Below are positions 6,486 through 17,827 of a DNA stretch of 64,000 bases, one piece after another. Below the pieces are notes generated by a model. That model was given only the letters and a program-made list of their open reading frames with translations. It had not been told where the DNA came from and ran no database searches. Origin of the DNA: Hydrogenophaga sp. (lineage in GTDB: Bacteria; Pseudomonadota; Gammaproteobacteria; Burkholderiales; Burkholderiaceae_C); contig JAUXNG010000012.1 in assembly GCA_030682835.1 (NCBI GenBank), forward strand, positions 44,184 through 108,183, read 5' to 3'. The translations under genes were made by a program, and so were the position numbers. Position 1 is the stretch's first letter; every line of letters begins with the position of its first letter.

Positions 6486-8636
6486 ATGGGTGAAATGATG
6501 AATGAAGGCCAGAACCTCGGCGACAACATCGACCTGAGCCAGTTCTACCAGATCTTCTTTGAAGAGGCTGGCGAGAACCTGGACCAGATGGAACAGATGC
6601 TGCTGCAGCTCGACCTGGAACAGGCCGACGACGAAGAACTGAACGCGATCTTCCGTTGCGCGCACTCCATCAAGGGCGGCGCCGCCACCTTCGGTTTTGC
6701 CGACGTGGCCGAGCTCACGCACCAGATGGAGTCGTTGCTGGACAAGCTGCGCCGCCACGAGCTGCAGCCCACGTCGGACATGGTCGACGTGCTGCTGGAG
6801 TCGTCGGACGCGCTGCGCCTGCTGCTTGCCCGCCACCAGGGCAAGAGCGTGGAACCACCGGCCACCGCAGCACTGGTGACGCGCATCAGCACGCTGGCCG
6901 AAGGCGGCCCGCTGAGCACGCAGGCCGTGGCACCCACCACGCTGGCCCAGGCCGCCGCACCCGCCGCTGCGAGCGCACCGGCACCGCGTACCCAGAAGGC
7001 CGGCCGATCGCTCGAAATCCACATCGGCCCGATGGACAACCCGGCGCAGGCAGATGGCATCGCCGAGCTGTTCCGTGACATCCCGGGCCTGGGCGAGCTG
7101 CAGGTGCTGCCCTGTGACCAGAGCGACAAGCGCATCTTCGGCGTGCAGACCACGTCGAGCGACACCGACCTGATGGACCTGTTCACCTTCCACGTGAGCA
7201 AGGAGATCATCCACATCGTCGACCTGTCGGTCGCCGAGGCTCCGCCCGTGGTGGCCGCACCCCCCGCCAAGCCCCGCGCCGTCGAAGGCCAGGACTTCGG
7301 CTTTTTCGACGACGCACCAGGCATGCCAGGCGCCGCCGCCGAGACGGCAGCGGCCGAAACGGCACCGGCGGTCGAGGTGGCTCAGCCGCCCGTGCCTGCC
7401 CCGGTTCCGGTGGCAGCGGCAGCTGCCGCAGCGCCGCGCGCCGAGCAGCGCCCGGCCAACCAGGCCCAGCTGGAGTCGAGCACGCTGCGCGTGTCGGTGA
7501 GCAAGGTCGACCAGCTGATCAACCTGGTGGGCGAACTCGTCATCACCCAGGCCATGCTGGCGCAGAAGAGCCGCGAGCTCGACAGCGCCGCCAACCAGCC
7601 CCTGCTCTCGGGCCTGGCCGACCTGGACCGCAACACCCGCGACCTGCAGGAAGCGGTGATGTCGATCCGCATGATTCCCATGTCGGTCGTGTTCAACCGC
7701 TTCCCGCGCATGCTGCGCGACCTGGCCAGCAAACTGGGCAAGAAGGTCGAGCTGATCACGCACGGCGAGGCCACCGAGCTGGACAAGGGCCTGATCGAGA
7801 AGATCACCGATCCGCTGACCCACCTGATCCGCAACAGCTGCGACCACGGCATCGAAATGCCCGACGAGCGCCGCGCCAAGGGCAAGACCGAGCACGGCAC
7901 CATCACGCTGTCGGCCACGCACCAGGGCGGCTCGATCCTGATCGAGGTGCGCGACGACGGCAAGGGCCTGTCGCGCGAGAAGCTGCTGAGCAAGGCCCGG
8001 GAAAAGGGCATCGACGCCCCCGACTCCATGAGCGACAGCGAGGTCTGGAACCTGATCTTCGCTCCGGGCTTCTCCACCGCCGCCGAGGTCACCGACGTGT
8101 CGGGCCGCGGCGTGGGCATGGACGTGGTCAAGCGCAACATCACCTCGCTGGGTGGCACGGTCGAGATCGACTCGGCCGAAGGCTACGGCATGCGCGTCTC
8201 GGTGCGCCTGCCGCTGACGCTGGCCATCATGGACGGCATGACGGTGCGCGTGAGCGACGAGGTCTACATCCTGCCGCTGTCCAGCGTGATCGAATCGTTC
8301 CAGATCAAGCCGGGCGACATCAACACGGTGGCCCAGGGCGCGCAGCTGGTGAAGGTGCGCGAGGAATTCATGCCGGTGATCGAACTGGAGCGCGTGTTCG
8401 ACGTGCCACGCTTCGAATACAACCCCAGCAGCCCCATCATGGTCGTGGTGGAAGCCGAGGGCGCGCGTGTGGCGCTGATGGTCGACGAGCTGCTCGGGCA
8501 GCAGCAGGTCGTCATCAAGAACCTGGAGTCCAACTACCGCAAGGTGCCCAACATCTCGGGCGCCACCATCCTGGGCGACGGCAAGGTGGCCCTGATCCTG
8601 GACACCTCGGGGCTGATCCGGCGCTCACGCCACTGA
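6486..8636 (+). CDS. cheA: Chemotaxis histidine kinase CheA
   Basis: CheA autophosphorylates on its Hpt domain and passes phosphate to CheY and CheB. The 716-residue protein has Hpt with the active His near residue 60 (CAHSIKGGAATFGF). A CheY-binding-type P2 region lies around 175-245 (SLEIHIGPMDNPAQADGI), flanked by Ala/Pro linkers. Then come the dimerisation domain (about 325-390), HATPase motifs (LIRNSCDHGIEMPDER, VRDDGKGLS, GRGVGMDVVK) and a CheW-like C-terminal domain (about 580-710). Length and order are normal. No cheW or receptor gene is in the window, so the array partners are encoded elsewhere. Confidence 0.97.
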   Translation: MGEMMNEGQNLGDNIDLSQFYQIFFEEAGENLDQMEQMLLQLDLEQADDEELNAIFRCAHSIKGGAATFGFADVAELTHQMESLLDKLRRHELQPTSDMVDVLLESSDALRLLLARHQGKSVEPPATAALVTRISTLAEGGPLSTQAVAPTTLAQAAAPAAASAPAPRTQKAGRSLEIHIGPMDNPAQADGIAELFRDIPGLGELQVLPCDQSDKRIFGVQTTSSDTDLMDLFTFHVSKEIIHIVDLSVAEAPPVVAAPPAKPRAVEGQDFGFFDDAPGMPGAAAETAAAETAPAVEVAQPPVPAPVPVAAAAAAAPRAEQRPANQAQLESSTLRVSVSKVDQLINLVGELVITQAMLAQKSRELDSAANQPLLSGLADLDRNTRDLQEAVMSIRMIPMSVVFNRFPRMLRDLASKLGKKVELITHGEATELDKGLIEKITDPLTHLIRNSCDHGIEMPDERRAKGKTEHGTITLSATHQGGSILIEVRDDGKGLSREKLLSKAREKGIDAPDSMSDSEVWNLIFAPGFSTAAEVTDVSGRGVGMDVVKRNITSLGGTVEIDSAEGYGMRVSVRLPLTLAIMDGMTVRVSDEVYILPLSSVIESFQIKPGDINTVAQGAQLVKVREEFMPVIELERVFDVPRFEYNPSSPIMVVVEAEGARVALMVDELLGQQQVVIKNLESNYRKVPNISGATILGDGKVALILDTSGLIRRSRH

Positions 8637-8670
8637 ACGCAGATACCCCGGCCCTTCCATCGGACACAAG

Positions 8671-9552
8671 ATGCTGCTTCAGAACCGCCCCCCGCGCACC
8701 CCGGTAGCCGCCCCTGCCTTCGCCGAGGCAGAGGACGGCCCGCTGAGTCAGGGCCGTGAGTTCATCTGGAACGACGCGGACTTCACGCGCATCAAGAGCC
8801 TGATCTACAAGAAGGCCGGCATCAGCCTGCACGATGGCAAGCACGCCATGGTGTACAGCCGGGTCTCGCGCCGCCTGCGTGAAACCGGCCACGACAGCTT
8901 CCGCAGCTACCTCGACTGGCTCGAGCAGCACGACGGGGCCGAGTGGCAGGAGTTCATCAACGCGCTCACCACCAACCTCACCGCGTTCTTCCGCGAGCAG
9001 CACCACTTCACCATCCTGGACGAGCTGCTGCGCAGGGAACGCACGCGCGACTGGCGCATCTGGTGCTCGGCGGCGTCGACCGGCGAGGAACCCTATTCCA
9101 TCGCCATGACCGCCACCGAGGCGCTCGGCGCGGGGGGTTCGTTCCACATCGTCAACAGCGACATCGACACCAAGGTGCTGGCCACCGCCGCCCAGGGCGT
9201 CTACAAGGCCGACGGGGTGAAGGGACTGAGCCAGGAACGCCTGCAACGCTTCTTCATGCGCGGCAAGGGCAGCAACGCCGGCCTCATGCGCGTGAAGCCC
9301 GAGCTGCAGAAACACATGGCCTTCCAGGCCGTGAACCTGATCCACGACCTGCCGTTCCGCGAGCCGTTTGACGCCGTGTTCTGCCGCAACGTGATGATCT
9401 ATTTCGACGCCCCCACCCAGCGCCAGGTGCTGGAGCGCATCCACCGCGTGATGAAGCCCGGCGGCATGCTGTTCGTCGGCCATGCCGAAAACTTCAGCGA
9501 CGCCCGCAACCTGTTCGTTCTTCGCGGAAAGACGGTCTATGAACGCGTTTGA
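8671..9552 (+). CDS. cheR: Chemotaxis methyltransferase CheR
   Basis: CheR transfers methyl groups from S-adenosylmethionine to glutamates on chemoreceptors. The 293-residue protein has a helical N-domain (about 30-100, YKKAGISLHDGKHAMVYSRVSRRL) and the SAM-binding fold, with CSAASTGEEPYSIAM, IVNSDIDTKVL and FDAVFCRNVMIYFD. The N-terminal 25 residues are Pro/Ala-rich and not conserved. The end of the gene overlaps cheD by 14 bp. Confidence 0.96.
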   Translation: MLLQNRPPRTPVAAPAFAEAEDGPLSQGREFIWNDADFTRIKSLIYKKAGISLHDGKHAMVYSRVSRRLRETGHDSFRSYLDWLEQHDGAEWQEFINALTTNLTAFFREQHHFTILDELLRRERTRDWRIWCSAASTGEEPYSIAMTATEALGAGGSFHIVNSDIDTKVLATAAQGVYKADGVKGLSQERLQRFFMRGKGSNAGLMRVKPELQKHMAFQAVNLIHDLPFREPFDAVFCRNVMIYFDAPTQRQVLERIHRVMKPGGMLFVGHAENFSDARNLFVLRGKTVYERV

Positions 9553-10207
9553 ATCCAGCCTCACCGCGAGCCGCTTTCCGAGCGCCCGCCGCACGTCGCA
9601 CATCGACGCCCTGAAAGCGCGCCCCCGCAAGCCGGGCGAGGCATCCTTTTTCTACCACGACCACCATTTCAAGCACGACTCGGTGAAGGTGCTGCCCGGC
9701 GAGTACTACGTCACCAACGAAGACATGATGGTGATGACGGTGCTGGGATCCTGCATCGCCGCCTGCCTGTGGGACCCCAAGGTCCGCGTCGGCGGCATGA
9801 ACCATTTCATGCTGCCCGAAGGTGGCGCCGACACCTCGGGGCGCTACGGTTCGTATGCGATGGAATTGCTGATCAACGAGATGATGAAGCTCGGCGCCCG
9901 GCGCGAGAGCATGCAGGCCAAGGTGTTTGGTGGTGGCCAGGTGATGCACACCTTCACCACCATGAACGTGGGCGAGCGCAACACCCAGTTCGTGCTGGAC
10001 TACCTCCAGACCGAGCGCATTGCCGTGATTTCCAAGGACGTGCTGGACATCCACCCGCGCAAGGTCTGCTACTTCCCCGTCACGGGCAAGGCGATGGTCA
10101 AGCGCCTGGCCCACTCGCACCCGGAAACGCTCGAAACCCAGGAACGCCGCGGCAACGCAGCCGCCGTCGCCAGCAGCACCTCGGGTGGCTCGGTCGACCT
10201 GTTTTGA
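9539..10207 (+). CDS. cheD: Chemoreceptor glutamine deamidase CheD
   Basis: CheD deamidates specific receptor glutamines. The 222-residue protein has the catalytic Cys in TVLGSCIAACLWDP and the partner His in GGMNHFMLPEGG, followed by VFGGGQVM. The track begins at 9482, inside cheR; ATG 9539 is the better start because it gives the usual short N-terminal tail and a 14-bp overlap with cheR. The C-terminus is a flexible tail ending in GGSVDLF, a pattern shared with the CheZ-like protein upstream. Identity is firm; the tail's role is unknown. Confidence 0.94.
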   Translation: MNAFESSLTASRFPSARRTSHIDALKARPRKPGEASFFYHDHHFKHDSVKVLPGEYYVTNEDMMVMTVLGSCIAACLWDPKVRVGGMNHFMLPEGGADTSGRYGSYAMELLINEMMKLGARRESMQAKVFGGGQVMHTFTTMNVGERNTQFVLDYLQTERIAVISKDVLDIHPRKVCYFPVTGKAMVKRLAHSHPETLETQERRGNAAAVASSTSGGSVDLF

Positions 10208-10259
10208 TCACTGGGAAGACCGGCGGATGGCCGGTCAGCGCGTCTGAAGGAGGATGAAA

Positions 10260-11354
10260 ATGTCAAAAATAAAAGTGGTGGTGGTGGACGACTCGGCGCT
10301 GGTGCGCAGCCTGCTCACCGAAATCATCAACCGCCAGCGCGACATGTGCTGCGTCGGCGCGGCCAGCGACCCGCTGGTGGCGCGCGAGATGATCCGCGAA
10401 CTCAACCCCGACGTGATCACGCTCGACGTGGAAATGCCCCGCATGGACGGACTGGAGTTCCTTTCGCGCCTGATGCGGCTGCGGCCGATGCCGGTGGTGA
10501 TGGTCTCCACTCTGACCGAACAGGGCGCCGAGATCACGCTGCGCGCACTGGAAATGGGCGCAGTGGACTTCGTGGCCAAGCCGCGCATCGGCATCAGCAG
10601 CGGCCTGAACGAACTCTCGGGTGACATCGTCGACAAGATCCGTGTGGCGGCCAGCGCCCATGTGAGCCGGCACCCAGGGCCGGCGGCCAGCACCGCGCAG
10701 ACGACCACCACACCGAGCACGCCCGCCGCGCCGCGCGCCCCGCTGCCCCGACTGTCGACCGAAAAAATCATCTGCATTGGCGCCTCGACCGGGGGCACCG
10801 AAGCGATCCGCGAGGTGCTCATGGAGATGCCGGCCGACGCGCCTGCCATCGTCATCACCCAGCACATGCCACCAGGCTTCACCACCAGTTTTGCCGCGCG
10901 GCTGAACTCGCTGTGCCGCATCCGGGTGGAAGAGGCGCGCGACGGCCAGCGCATCCTGCCCGGCCATGCCTACATCGCCCCGGGCGGGCGCCACCTGCGC
11001 ATCGACCGCAGCGGCTCCAACTACGTGGCCGTGGTCGAGGACACCGAACCGGTGAACCGCCACCGGCCTTCGGTGGAGGTGCTGTTTCGTTCCGCCGCGC
11101 GCGTGCTGGGCCCCAATGCGCTGGGCGTGATGCTCACCGGCATGGGTGCCGACGGTGCCCAGGCCATGCGCGAGATGAAAGACGCCGGCAGCTACAACTA
11201 TGTGCAGGACGAGGCCACCTGCGTGGTCTTCGGCATGCCGCGCATGGCCATCCAGAGCGGCGCGGCGCATGAAGTGCTGCCACTCAACCAGATCGCCAAC
11301 GCCCTGCTGACCCGCCTGGCCACCAGCCCGTCGGGCGTGCGCCACCGCATCTGA
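10260..11354 (+). CDS. cheB: Receptor methylesterase/response regulator CheB
   Basis: CheB demethylates receptors when phosphorylated by CheA. An N-terminal receiver (about 1-120; [31 protein letters not shown]) joins by a Thr/Ala/Pro linker to the methylesterase domain. That domain carries the Ser in [15 protein letters not shown], the His in [11 protein letters not shown] and the Asp in [12 protein letters not shown]. Two in-frame ATGs exist; a perfect AAGGAGG at 10247-10253 abuts ATG 10254 but sits 6 bp from ATG 10260, so 10260 ([11 protein letters not shown], 364 residues) is preferred. It ends the che gene run. Confidence 0.96.
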   Translation: MSKIKVVVVDDSALVRSLLTEIINRQRDMCCVGAASDPLVAREMIRELNPDVITLDVEMPRMDGLEFLSRLMRLRPMPVVMVSTLTEQGAEITLRALEMGAVDFVAKPRIGISSGLNELSGDIVDKIRVAASAHVSRHPGPAASTAQTTTTPSTPAAPRAPLPRLSTEKIICIGASTGGTEAIREVLMEMPADAPAIVITQHMPPGFTTSFAARLNSLCRIRVEEARDGQRILPGHAYIAPGGRHLRIDRSGSNYVAVVEDTEPVNRHRPSVEVLFRSAARVLGPNALGVMLTGMGADGAQAMREMKDAGSYNYVQDEATCVVFGMPRMAIQSGAAHEVLPLNQIANALLTRLATSPSGVRHRI

Positions 11355-11413
11355 GTCTTTTCGCGGCACAGGTTTCTTTCCCTTACATTTCAACCTTCTA
11401 TCCGGAGTTTTCC

Positions 11414-11922
11414 ATGAATCCACGCCGCGCCTTCACTGCCGCCCTGCTGCTGAGCAGCTGCGTCTTTGCCGCTCCCGTCGCTCTGGCCCTTGAGGCACCC
11501 AAAGAGCGGCCCATCCTCACCGTGTCCGGCAAGATCGGCGTGAAGAACGCCGGTGAAACCGCCCGCTTCGACATGAAGATGATCGAAGCCCTGCCCCAGC
11601 ACAGCTTCACCACCCGCACCCCCTGGTTCGACAAGCCGGTGAAGTTCACCGGCCCGCTGCTGTCCGACGTGATGGCGGCTGTCAAGGCGAGCGGCACCAC
11701 GATCAGCGCCGTGGCCATCAACGACTACAAGATCACCATTCCCCTGGCGGACACCGCCAAACACAAGGTGATCGTGGCCCGTCTGCTCGACGACCAGCCC
11801 ATGGCCGTTCGCGACAAGGGGCCGCTGTTCGTGGTGTACCCGTTTGACAGTTCGGCCGAGCTGCGCAGCTCCACCTACTACGAACGCTCCATCTGGCAAC
11901 TCAAGGCACTGGAAGTTCAGTG

Positions 11923-11923
<1 letters not shown>
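11414..11923 (+). CDS. Periplasmic molybdopterin-oxidoreductase-like domain protein (putative sensor partner)
   Basis: This exported 169-residue protein has a Sec signal peptide (about 1-26, AALLLSSCVFAAPVALA). The rest resembles the small stand-alone form of the oxidoreductase molybdopterin-binding fold: ILTVSGKI, a central FTGPLLSDVMAAVKASG and a C-terminal GPLFVVYPFD. Relatives of this size are often annotated as molybdopterin-dependent oxidoreductase, but I see no cofactor-ligating cysteine in the mature protein, so catalysis is doubtful. Its stop overlaps the next gene's start by one base (TGATG). This points to a periplasmic ligand-binding partner of the downstream hybrid kinase. The ligand is unknown. 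Confidence 0.7.
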
Positions 11924-14220
<2,297 letters not shown>

Positions 14221-14265
14221 TCCGTTGGGGTTGTCGCCGGCATGCTCGGTTCCATGGCCCCAAGC

Positions 14266-14293
14266 AAAACGCCGCCCTGGCGGGCGGCGTTTG
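14266..14293 (+). terminator. Hairpin terminator after the hybrid kinase
   Basis: AAACGCCGCC and GGCGGCGTTT form a 10-bp perfect stem around a short loop, 46 bp after the kinase stop codon. The A and T runs at the stem base allow it to work in both orientations. It would therefore also serve the minus-strand gene converging from the right. Confidence 0.7.
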
Positions 14294-14348
14294 TCCGTCA
14301 GGTACGGATGACCTGGAGGCTATCCCAACGGCCTATCAGGCCAAGGCA

Positions 14349-15083
14349 TCAGACCCGCTCACTGATGATGCTGCCGGCCTCGATCGGCGCCCGGCTGCCG
14401 TTGCCATTCTCGTCATAAGCCACCACGTCTTCCACGGCCAGGATGTCGGCGGGGGCTTCAACCGCCGCAGTGGTCTCGTCCGACGGCGGCATCACCGGCC
14501 ACGGCAGGGGTTCCAGCGGCGTCTGTGTGACGGCCGGCGGCAACAGCGGCCTGCGGTTCATCTGTGCCGCGGCGACTGCGGACAGATCGGGTGAGGTGTC
14601 GCTCTGGGTGCCTGGCACCTCGGCCGGGGCGCCGGCCAACTGGTCCAGGGCGCGCTCGACCACGGCCGCACTCGCCTGCCACACCGTGGTCAGTACCGCC
14701 TGCAGCTGCTGCTTCTGGGTGGCCGCCTCGGCCTGTTCTTCTGCCTGCTGTGCCGCTGCCAGCTCGGCCTGCTGCTGGTTTTTAAGCTGTGCTGCCGCCA
14801 CGGCGGCCTCCGGCCCGGTGCGGCTGTCGGCGCCGGCAGGCCCGTAGCTTCGAGGCAGCAGGGGTGCGGGTTCAGGGGTCGCATCGGCCTCTGCCGGCGC
14901 GGCACGGGTGGTGGGCGCCCGTGGCGCGGTGCCCTGGCCGTCTCGGCCAGCGCCGAACCCGGTTTGCGGATCGCGTCCGCTCTCGCGCACCGGCTGCACC
15001 GCCGTGACCGGCGAAACGGGCGCCACCGACGGGCCAGCCGGGGCGGGCCAGGACACGACGTGGCTGGTCGAAATGTTGATCAT
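14349..15083 (-). CDS. Uncharacterised Ala/Pro/Gln-rich protein
   Basis: I do not recognise this protein. The track gives 285 residues; ATG 15083 (MINISTSHVVSWPAP, 244 residues) is preferred because the upstream 41 codons look like non-coding sequence. It has no signal peptide or membrane segment. A disordered Pro/Ala/Arg-rich N-terminal half is followed by a short coiled-coil-like run rich in Gln, Glu and Ala (about 120-165, QQAELAAAQQAEEQAEAATQ), then another Pro-rich tail ending in an acidic stretch. Composition is unlike an enzyme and more like an accessory or linker protein. No functional clue comes from its neighbours. Confidence 0.55.
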   Translation of the reverse strand: MINISTSHVVSWPAPAGPSVAPVSPVTAVQPVRESGRDPQTGFGAGRDGQGTAPRAPTTRAAPAEADATPEPAPLLPRSYGPAGADSRTGPEAAVAAAQLKNQQQAELAAAQQAEEQAEAATQKQQLQAVLTTVWQASAAVVERALDQLAGAPAEVPGTQSDTSPDLSAVAAAQMNRRPLLPPAVTQTPLEPLPWPVMPPSDETTAAVEAPADILAVEDVVAYDENGNGSRAPIEAGSIISERV

Positions 15084-15202
15084 GAAGTACCCCTTGGCAC
15101 GCACCGGCACGAAACAGTTCCGGTGTTCTTGCCACTGCTTCGGCAGCCGGGGGCTGAACTTGAGGGCTGGCGTACGAAAGTTGACACCAACACCCAGCAG
15201 GA

Positions 15203-15742
15203 TCACTCAGCGGTGAATTCGCGCTCGTGCATCCAGGCGGCGTGTTTGGGCGCGCGCCGGGTCTGGTTCCACTCGTTGAGCATGTCCCACTTCACGGCGT
15301 CGAGCTTCTGCATCATCTCGGGAGAGGCGGTGTTGGCCGCCAGTTCCAGACGGTGGCCGTTGGGATCGAAGAAATAGATCGACTTGAAGATGGTGTGGTC
15401 GGTGATGCCGATCACCGGCACGCCGGCGGCTTCCAGACGGGTCTTGGTCGCTTCCAGTTCCTCCACCGAGTCCACTTCAAGCGCGATGTGCTGCACCCAC
15501 TCGGGGGTGTTGGGGTCGCGGCTCATCTCGGGTGCGTTGGGCAACTCGAAAAAGGCCAGGATGTTGCCACCGCCTGCGTCCATGAAGAGGTGCATATACG
15601 GGTCGGGTGCCTTGGTGGAAGGCACCTGGTCTTCGGCGATGGCGAGCACGAAGTTCATGTTCAGGTGCTTCTGGTACCACTCGACGGTTTCTTTTGCGTC
15701 CTTGCAGCGGTAGGCCACGTGGTGGATCTTGCGGATGGGCAT
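15203..15742 (-). CDS. VOC-superfamily protein (glyoxalase/extradiol dioxygenase fold)
   Basis: This 179-residue protein has the paired beta-alpha-beta-beta-beta modules of the vicinal oxygen chelate fold. Likely metal ligands are His in IRKIHHVAYRCKD, His in WVQHIALEVDS and Glu in DPNGHRLELAA. The C-terminal 40 residues (LDAVKWDMLNEWNQTRRAPKHAAW) extend beyond a minimal VOC unit. It is the last gene of a run led by an FAD hydroxylase and DUF2783 protein, so ring cleavage or a glyoxalase-like step on an aromatic intermediate is plausible. The exact reaction cannot be read from the sequence. Confidence 0.78.
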   Translation of the reverse strand: MPIRKIHHVAYRCKDAKETVEWYQKHLNMNFVLAIAEDQVPSTKAPDPYMHLFMDAGGGNILAFFELPNAPEMSRDPNTPEWVQHIALEVDSVEELEATKTRLEAAGVPVIGITDHTIFKSIYFFDPNGHRLELAANTASPEMMQKLDAVKWDMLNEWNQTRRAPKHAAWMHEREFTAE

Positions 15743-15767
15743 GGTGTTCTCCTCGGGGTGATGGGTT

Positions 15768-15992
15768 TCAGACGCCTGCTCGCGCGGCGGCCAGCGCTTG
15801 CTTCAGCACGGCAATGTCGCCGACCTGGTTGGCCAGCAGCAGGATCAGCTTGGCGTTGAGCAGCTGGCTCTGCTCGTCGCTCAGGTCGCGATGGGTGTCG
15901 ATCAGCGCTTCGTAGAAATCGTCGCCGGGCGTGAAGTCGCGGAAGTAGCGCTGGCCAGGTTCGGCCAGGTTGGGCTGCAGTTGCAGGGGCAT
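15768..15992 (-). CDS. DUF2783 family small protein
   Basis: This 74-residue protein starts at ATG 15992; the track extends 46 codons upstream through non-coding sequence. It matches DUF2783 by the pattern DDFYEALIDTHRDLSDEQSQLLNAKLILLLANQVGD. Members of this family usually sit beside FAD-dependent aromatic hydroxylases, as here: the hydroxylase ends 31 bp upstream and a VOC gene begins 25 bp downstream. It is predicted all-helical, with no catalytic residues I can identify. A role as hydroxylase accessory is inference. Confidence 0.78.
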   Translation of the reverse strand: MPLQLQPNLAEPGQRYFRDFTPGDDFYEALIDTHRDLSDEQSQLLNAKLILLLANQVGDIAVLKQALAAARAGV

Positions 15993-16023
15993 GGGTGTCT
16001 CCTTCAGGCGGTTCGGTGGGCGA

Positions 16024-17727
16024 TCAGGCGGCCAGGCGCTCGGCCAGCGGCTGCGGTGCCTGGGCGGTGGCGCGGTGCAGCGCGGCCTGCACGGCAGCGG
16101 CGTCAAAGGCGCGCCAGCGGGCAGCCACATGCTGATCGGGGCGGATCAGGTAGCAGGTACCGGGGCGCGCGTCCAGGCGCTGGGCCACCAGACCGTCGCG
16201 GTCGTGCAGCGTCAGTGCACCGGGCACAGAGGCACCGGCGTGGGCCGTCACCAGCACCGTCTCCACCGGAATCGCGGCACCCGCGAGTGCGGCGGCCTGG
16301 CTGCGCAGCGACGGCAAAGCCGCATCGACCTGGGCCGCACTGTCGGCGAAAGCGAGCAGCACGAAACGGTTGCCGAGCTGGTCGAGCAGCCACCCGTCGG
16401 CGCCGCTCACGGCCACCGGCGCATCGTCCAGCGGGGCACCCGGCACCATGTCGCCGGCGAAGGCGTCAACGTCGGGCGTGTTCAGTGCCGAGTGCACCAG
16501 AAAGGCGGGCACCGAAAGGCGACCCGAGTTCACCAGCTTGCGGGCAAAGGGCTGCGTGCGGGCCAGCTCCAGCGCCGCGTTGCGGAACAGCTTGCTCACC
16601 GCACTCTTGGGCGTGATGAAGTCGGTGGATCGCGTGGAGTTGCGGATGTTCTCGTCGGCCGCGTAGACGCGGTCGGCGTCGTAGGTGTCCAGCAGGCCGT
16701 CGGGCGCCAGACCCTTGATGACCAGAGCCAGCTTCCACATCAGGTCGTCGGTGTCCTGGAACCCGGAATTGGCACCGCGTGCGCCAAAGGGCGACACCTG
16801 GTGCGCCGCGTCGCCGGCAAACAGCAGATGGCCGTGGCGGAAGTTCTTCATGCGGCGGCACTGGAAGGTGTAGATGCTGGCCCACTCCAGCGTGCACTCG
16901 CGGTCATCGCCCAGCATGGCCTTGATGCGCGGCATGATGTTTTCGGGCTTCTTCTCTTCTTCGGGGTCGGCGTCCCAGCCGAGCTGGAAGTCGATGCGCC
17001 AGACGTTGTCGCTCTGCTTGTGCAGCAGCACGCTCTGGTTGGGGTGGAACGGCGGGTCGAACCAGAACCAGCGTTCGGCGGGGTAGTCGGCCTTCATCAC
17101 CACGTCGGCGATCAGGAAACGGTCTTTGAAGACGTGGCCTTCGATGTCCAGCCCCAGCTGGCGGCGCACGTTGCTGCGCGCACCGTCGGCCACCACGAGC
17201 CAGTCGGCCTCGATGTCGAAGGCGCCGTCGGGCGTTTCCAGGCTCACGCGGGCGCCGTTGTCGAGCGGCGTGACCGCGGCCACCTTGTACTTCCAGCGCA
17301 GATCCACGCCCAGCTCGGTGGCGCGTTTGACCAGTGCCTCTTCCAGGTGGTACTGCTGCAGGTTGATCATGCCGGGGCGCTTGTGGCCGGCATCGGGCAC
17401 GAGGTTGAAGCGGTAGACCTCTTCTTCCTTCATGAAGGTGCGGCCCACGTTCCAGCTCACGCCCTTCTCCACCACCGGATCGCCCACGCCCAGGCGGTCG
17501 AGGATTTCCAGCGCGCGCTTGGCGTAACAGACGGCGCGCGAGCCGAAGGACACGCTGTCGTCTTCGTCGAACAGCAGCACCTCCAGCCCTTGCAACCGGG
17601 CGTCGATGGCCGCGGCCAGGCCCACCGGACCGGCGCCAATGATGACCAGCGGCCGGCGCTGCGGGGCGCCCTGCATCAGATCGGCCGGGGGCTGATAGGG
17701 AAAGGTGGGGTAGGTGTAAGTGGCCAT
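16024..17727 (-). CDS. FAD-dependent aromatic hydroxylase (MhpA/PheA-like)
   Basis: This is a flavoprotein monooxygenase of 567 residues that should hydroxylate a phenolic or aryl-acid ring using NAD(P)H and O2. The dinucleotide-binding motif is LVIIGAGPVGLAAAIDARLQG (from about residue 27) and the second FAD motif is FAGDAAHQVSPFGARGANSGFQD (about 300). A C-terminal thioredoxin-like domain (about 400-560) is typical of the 3-(3-hydroxyphenyl)propionate and phenol hydroxylase subgroup. It leads a likely operon with DUF2783 and VOC genes. The substrate is not determined. A promoter and palindrome lie about 70-120 bp upstream. Confidence 0.88.
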   Translation of the reverse strand: MATYTYPTFPYQPPADLMQGAPQRRPLVIIGAGPVGLAAAIDARLQGLEVLLFDEDDSVSFGSRAVCYAKRALEILDRLGVGDPVVEKGVSWNVGRTFMKEEEVYRFNLVPDAGHKRPGMINLQQYHLEEALVKRATELGVDLRWKYKVAAVTPLDNGARVSLETPDGAFDIEADWLVVADGARSNVRRQLGLDIEGHVFKDRFLIADVVMKADYPAERWFWFDPPFHPNQSVLLHKQSDNVWRIDFQLGWDADPEEEKKPENIMPRIKAMLGDDRECTLEWASIYTFQCRRMKNFRHGHLLFAGDAAHQVSPFGARGANSGFQDTDDLMWKLALVIKGLAPDGLLDTYDADRVYAADENIRNSTRSTDFITPKSAVSKLFRNAALELARTQPFARKLVNSGRLSVPAFLVHSALNTPDVDAFAGDMVPGAPLDDAPVAVSGADGWLLDQLGNRFVLLAFADSAAQVDAALPSLRSQAAALAGAAIPVETVLVTAHAGASVPGALTLHDRDGLVAQRLDARPGTCYLIRPDQHVAARWRAFDAAAVQAALHRATAQAPQPLAERLAA

Positions 17728-17798
17728 GGCTGAGGTGCTCCTGCGTGGTCGGCAACTGCGCGGCTATGGCGCGGCTGCGGCGGTGGGGTCAGGCGCCG

Positions 17799-17827
17799 AC
17801 TATAGCCAATAATTTCACATCCGTAAA
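17799..17827 (-). promoter_or_regulatory. Sigma-70 promoter of the FAD hydroxylase operon
   Basis: On the minus strand TTTACG (17827-17822) and TATAGT (17804-17799) are separated by 17 bp, close to the sigma-70 consensus (4/6 and 5/6). The -10 lies about 70 bp before the hydroxylase ATG. Confidence 0.6.

Noticed and set aside
5999-10207. Tails GSIELF and GSVDLF as DNA-clamp-binding peptides
   Set aside because: The clamp motif QL(S/D)LF needs the leading Gln, which is absent here, and these are chemotaxis proteins with no replication role.
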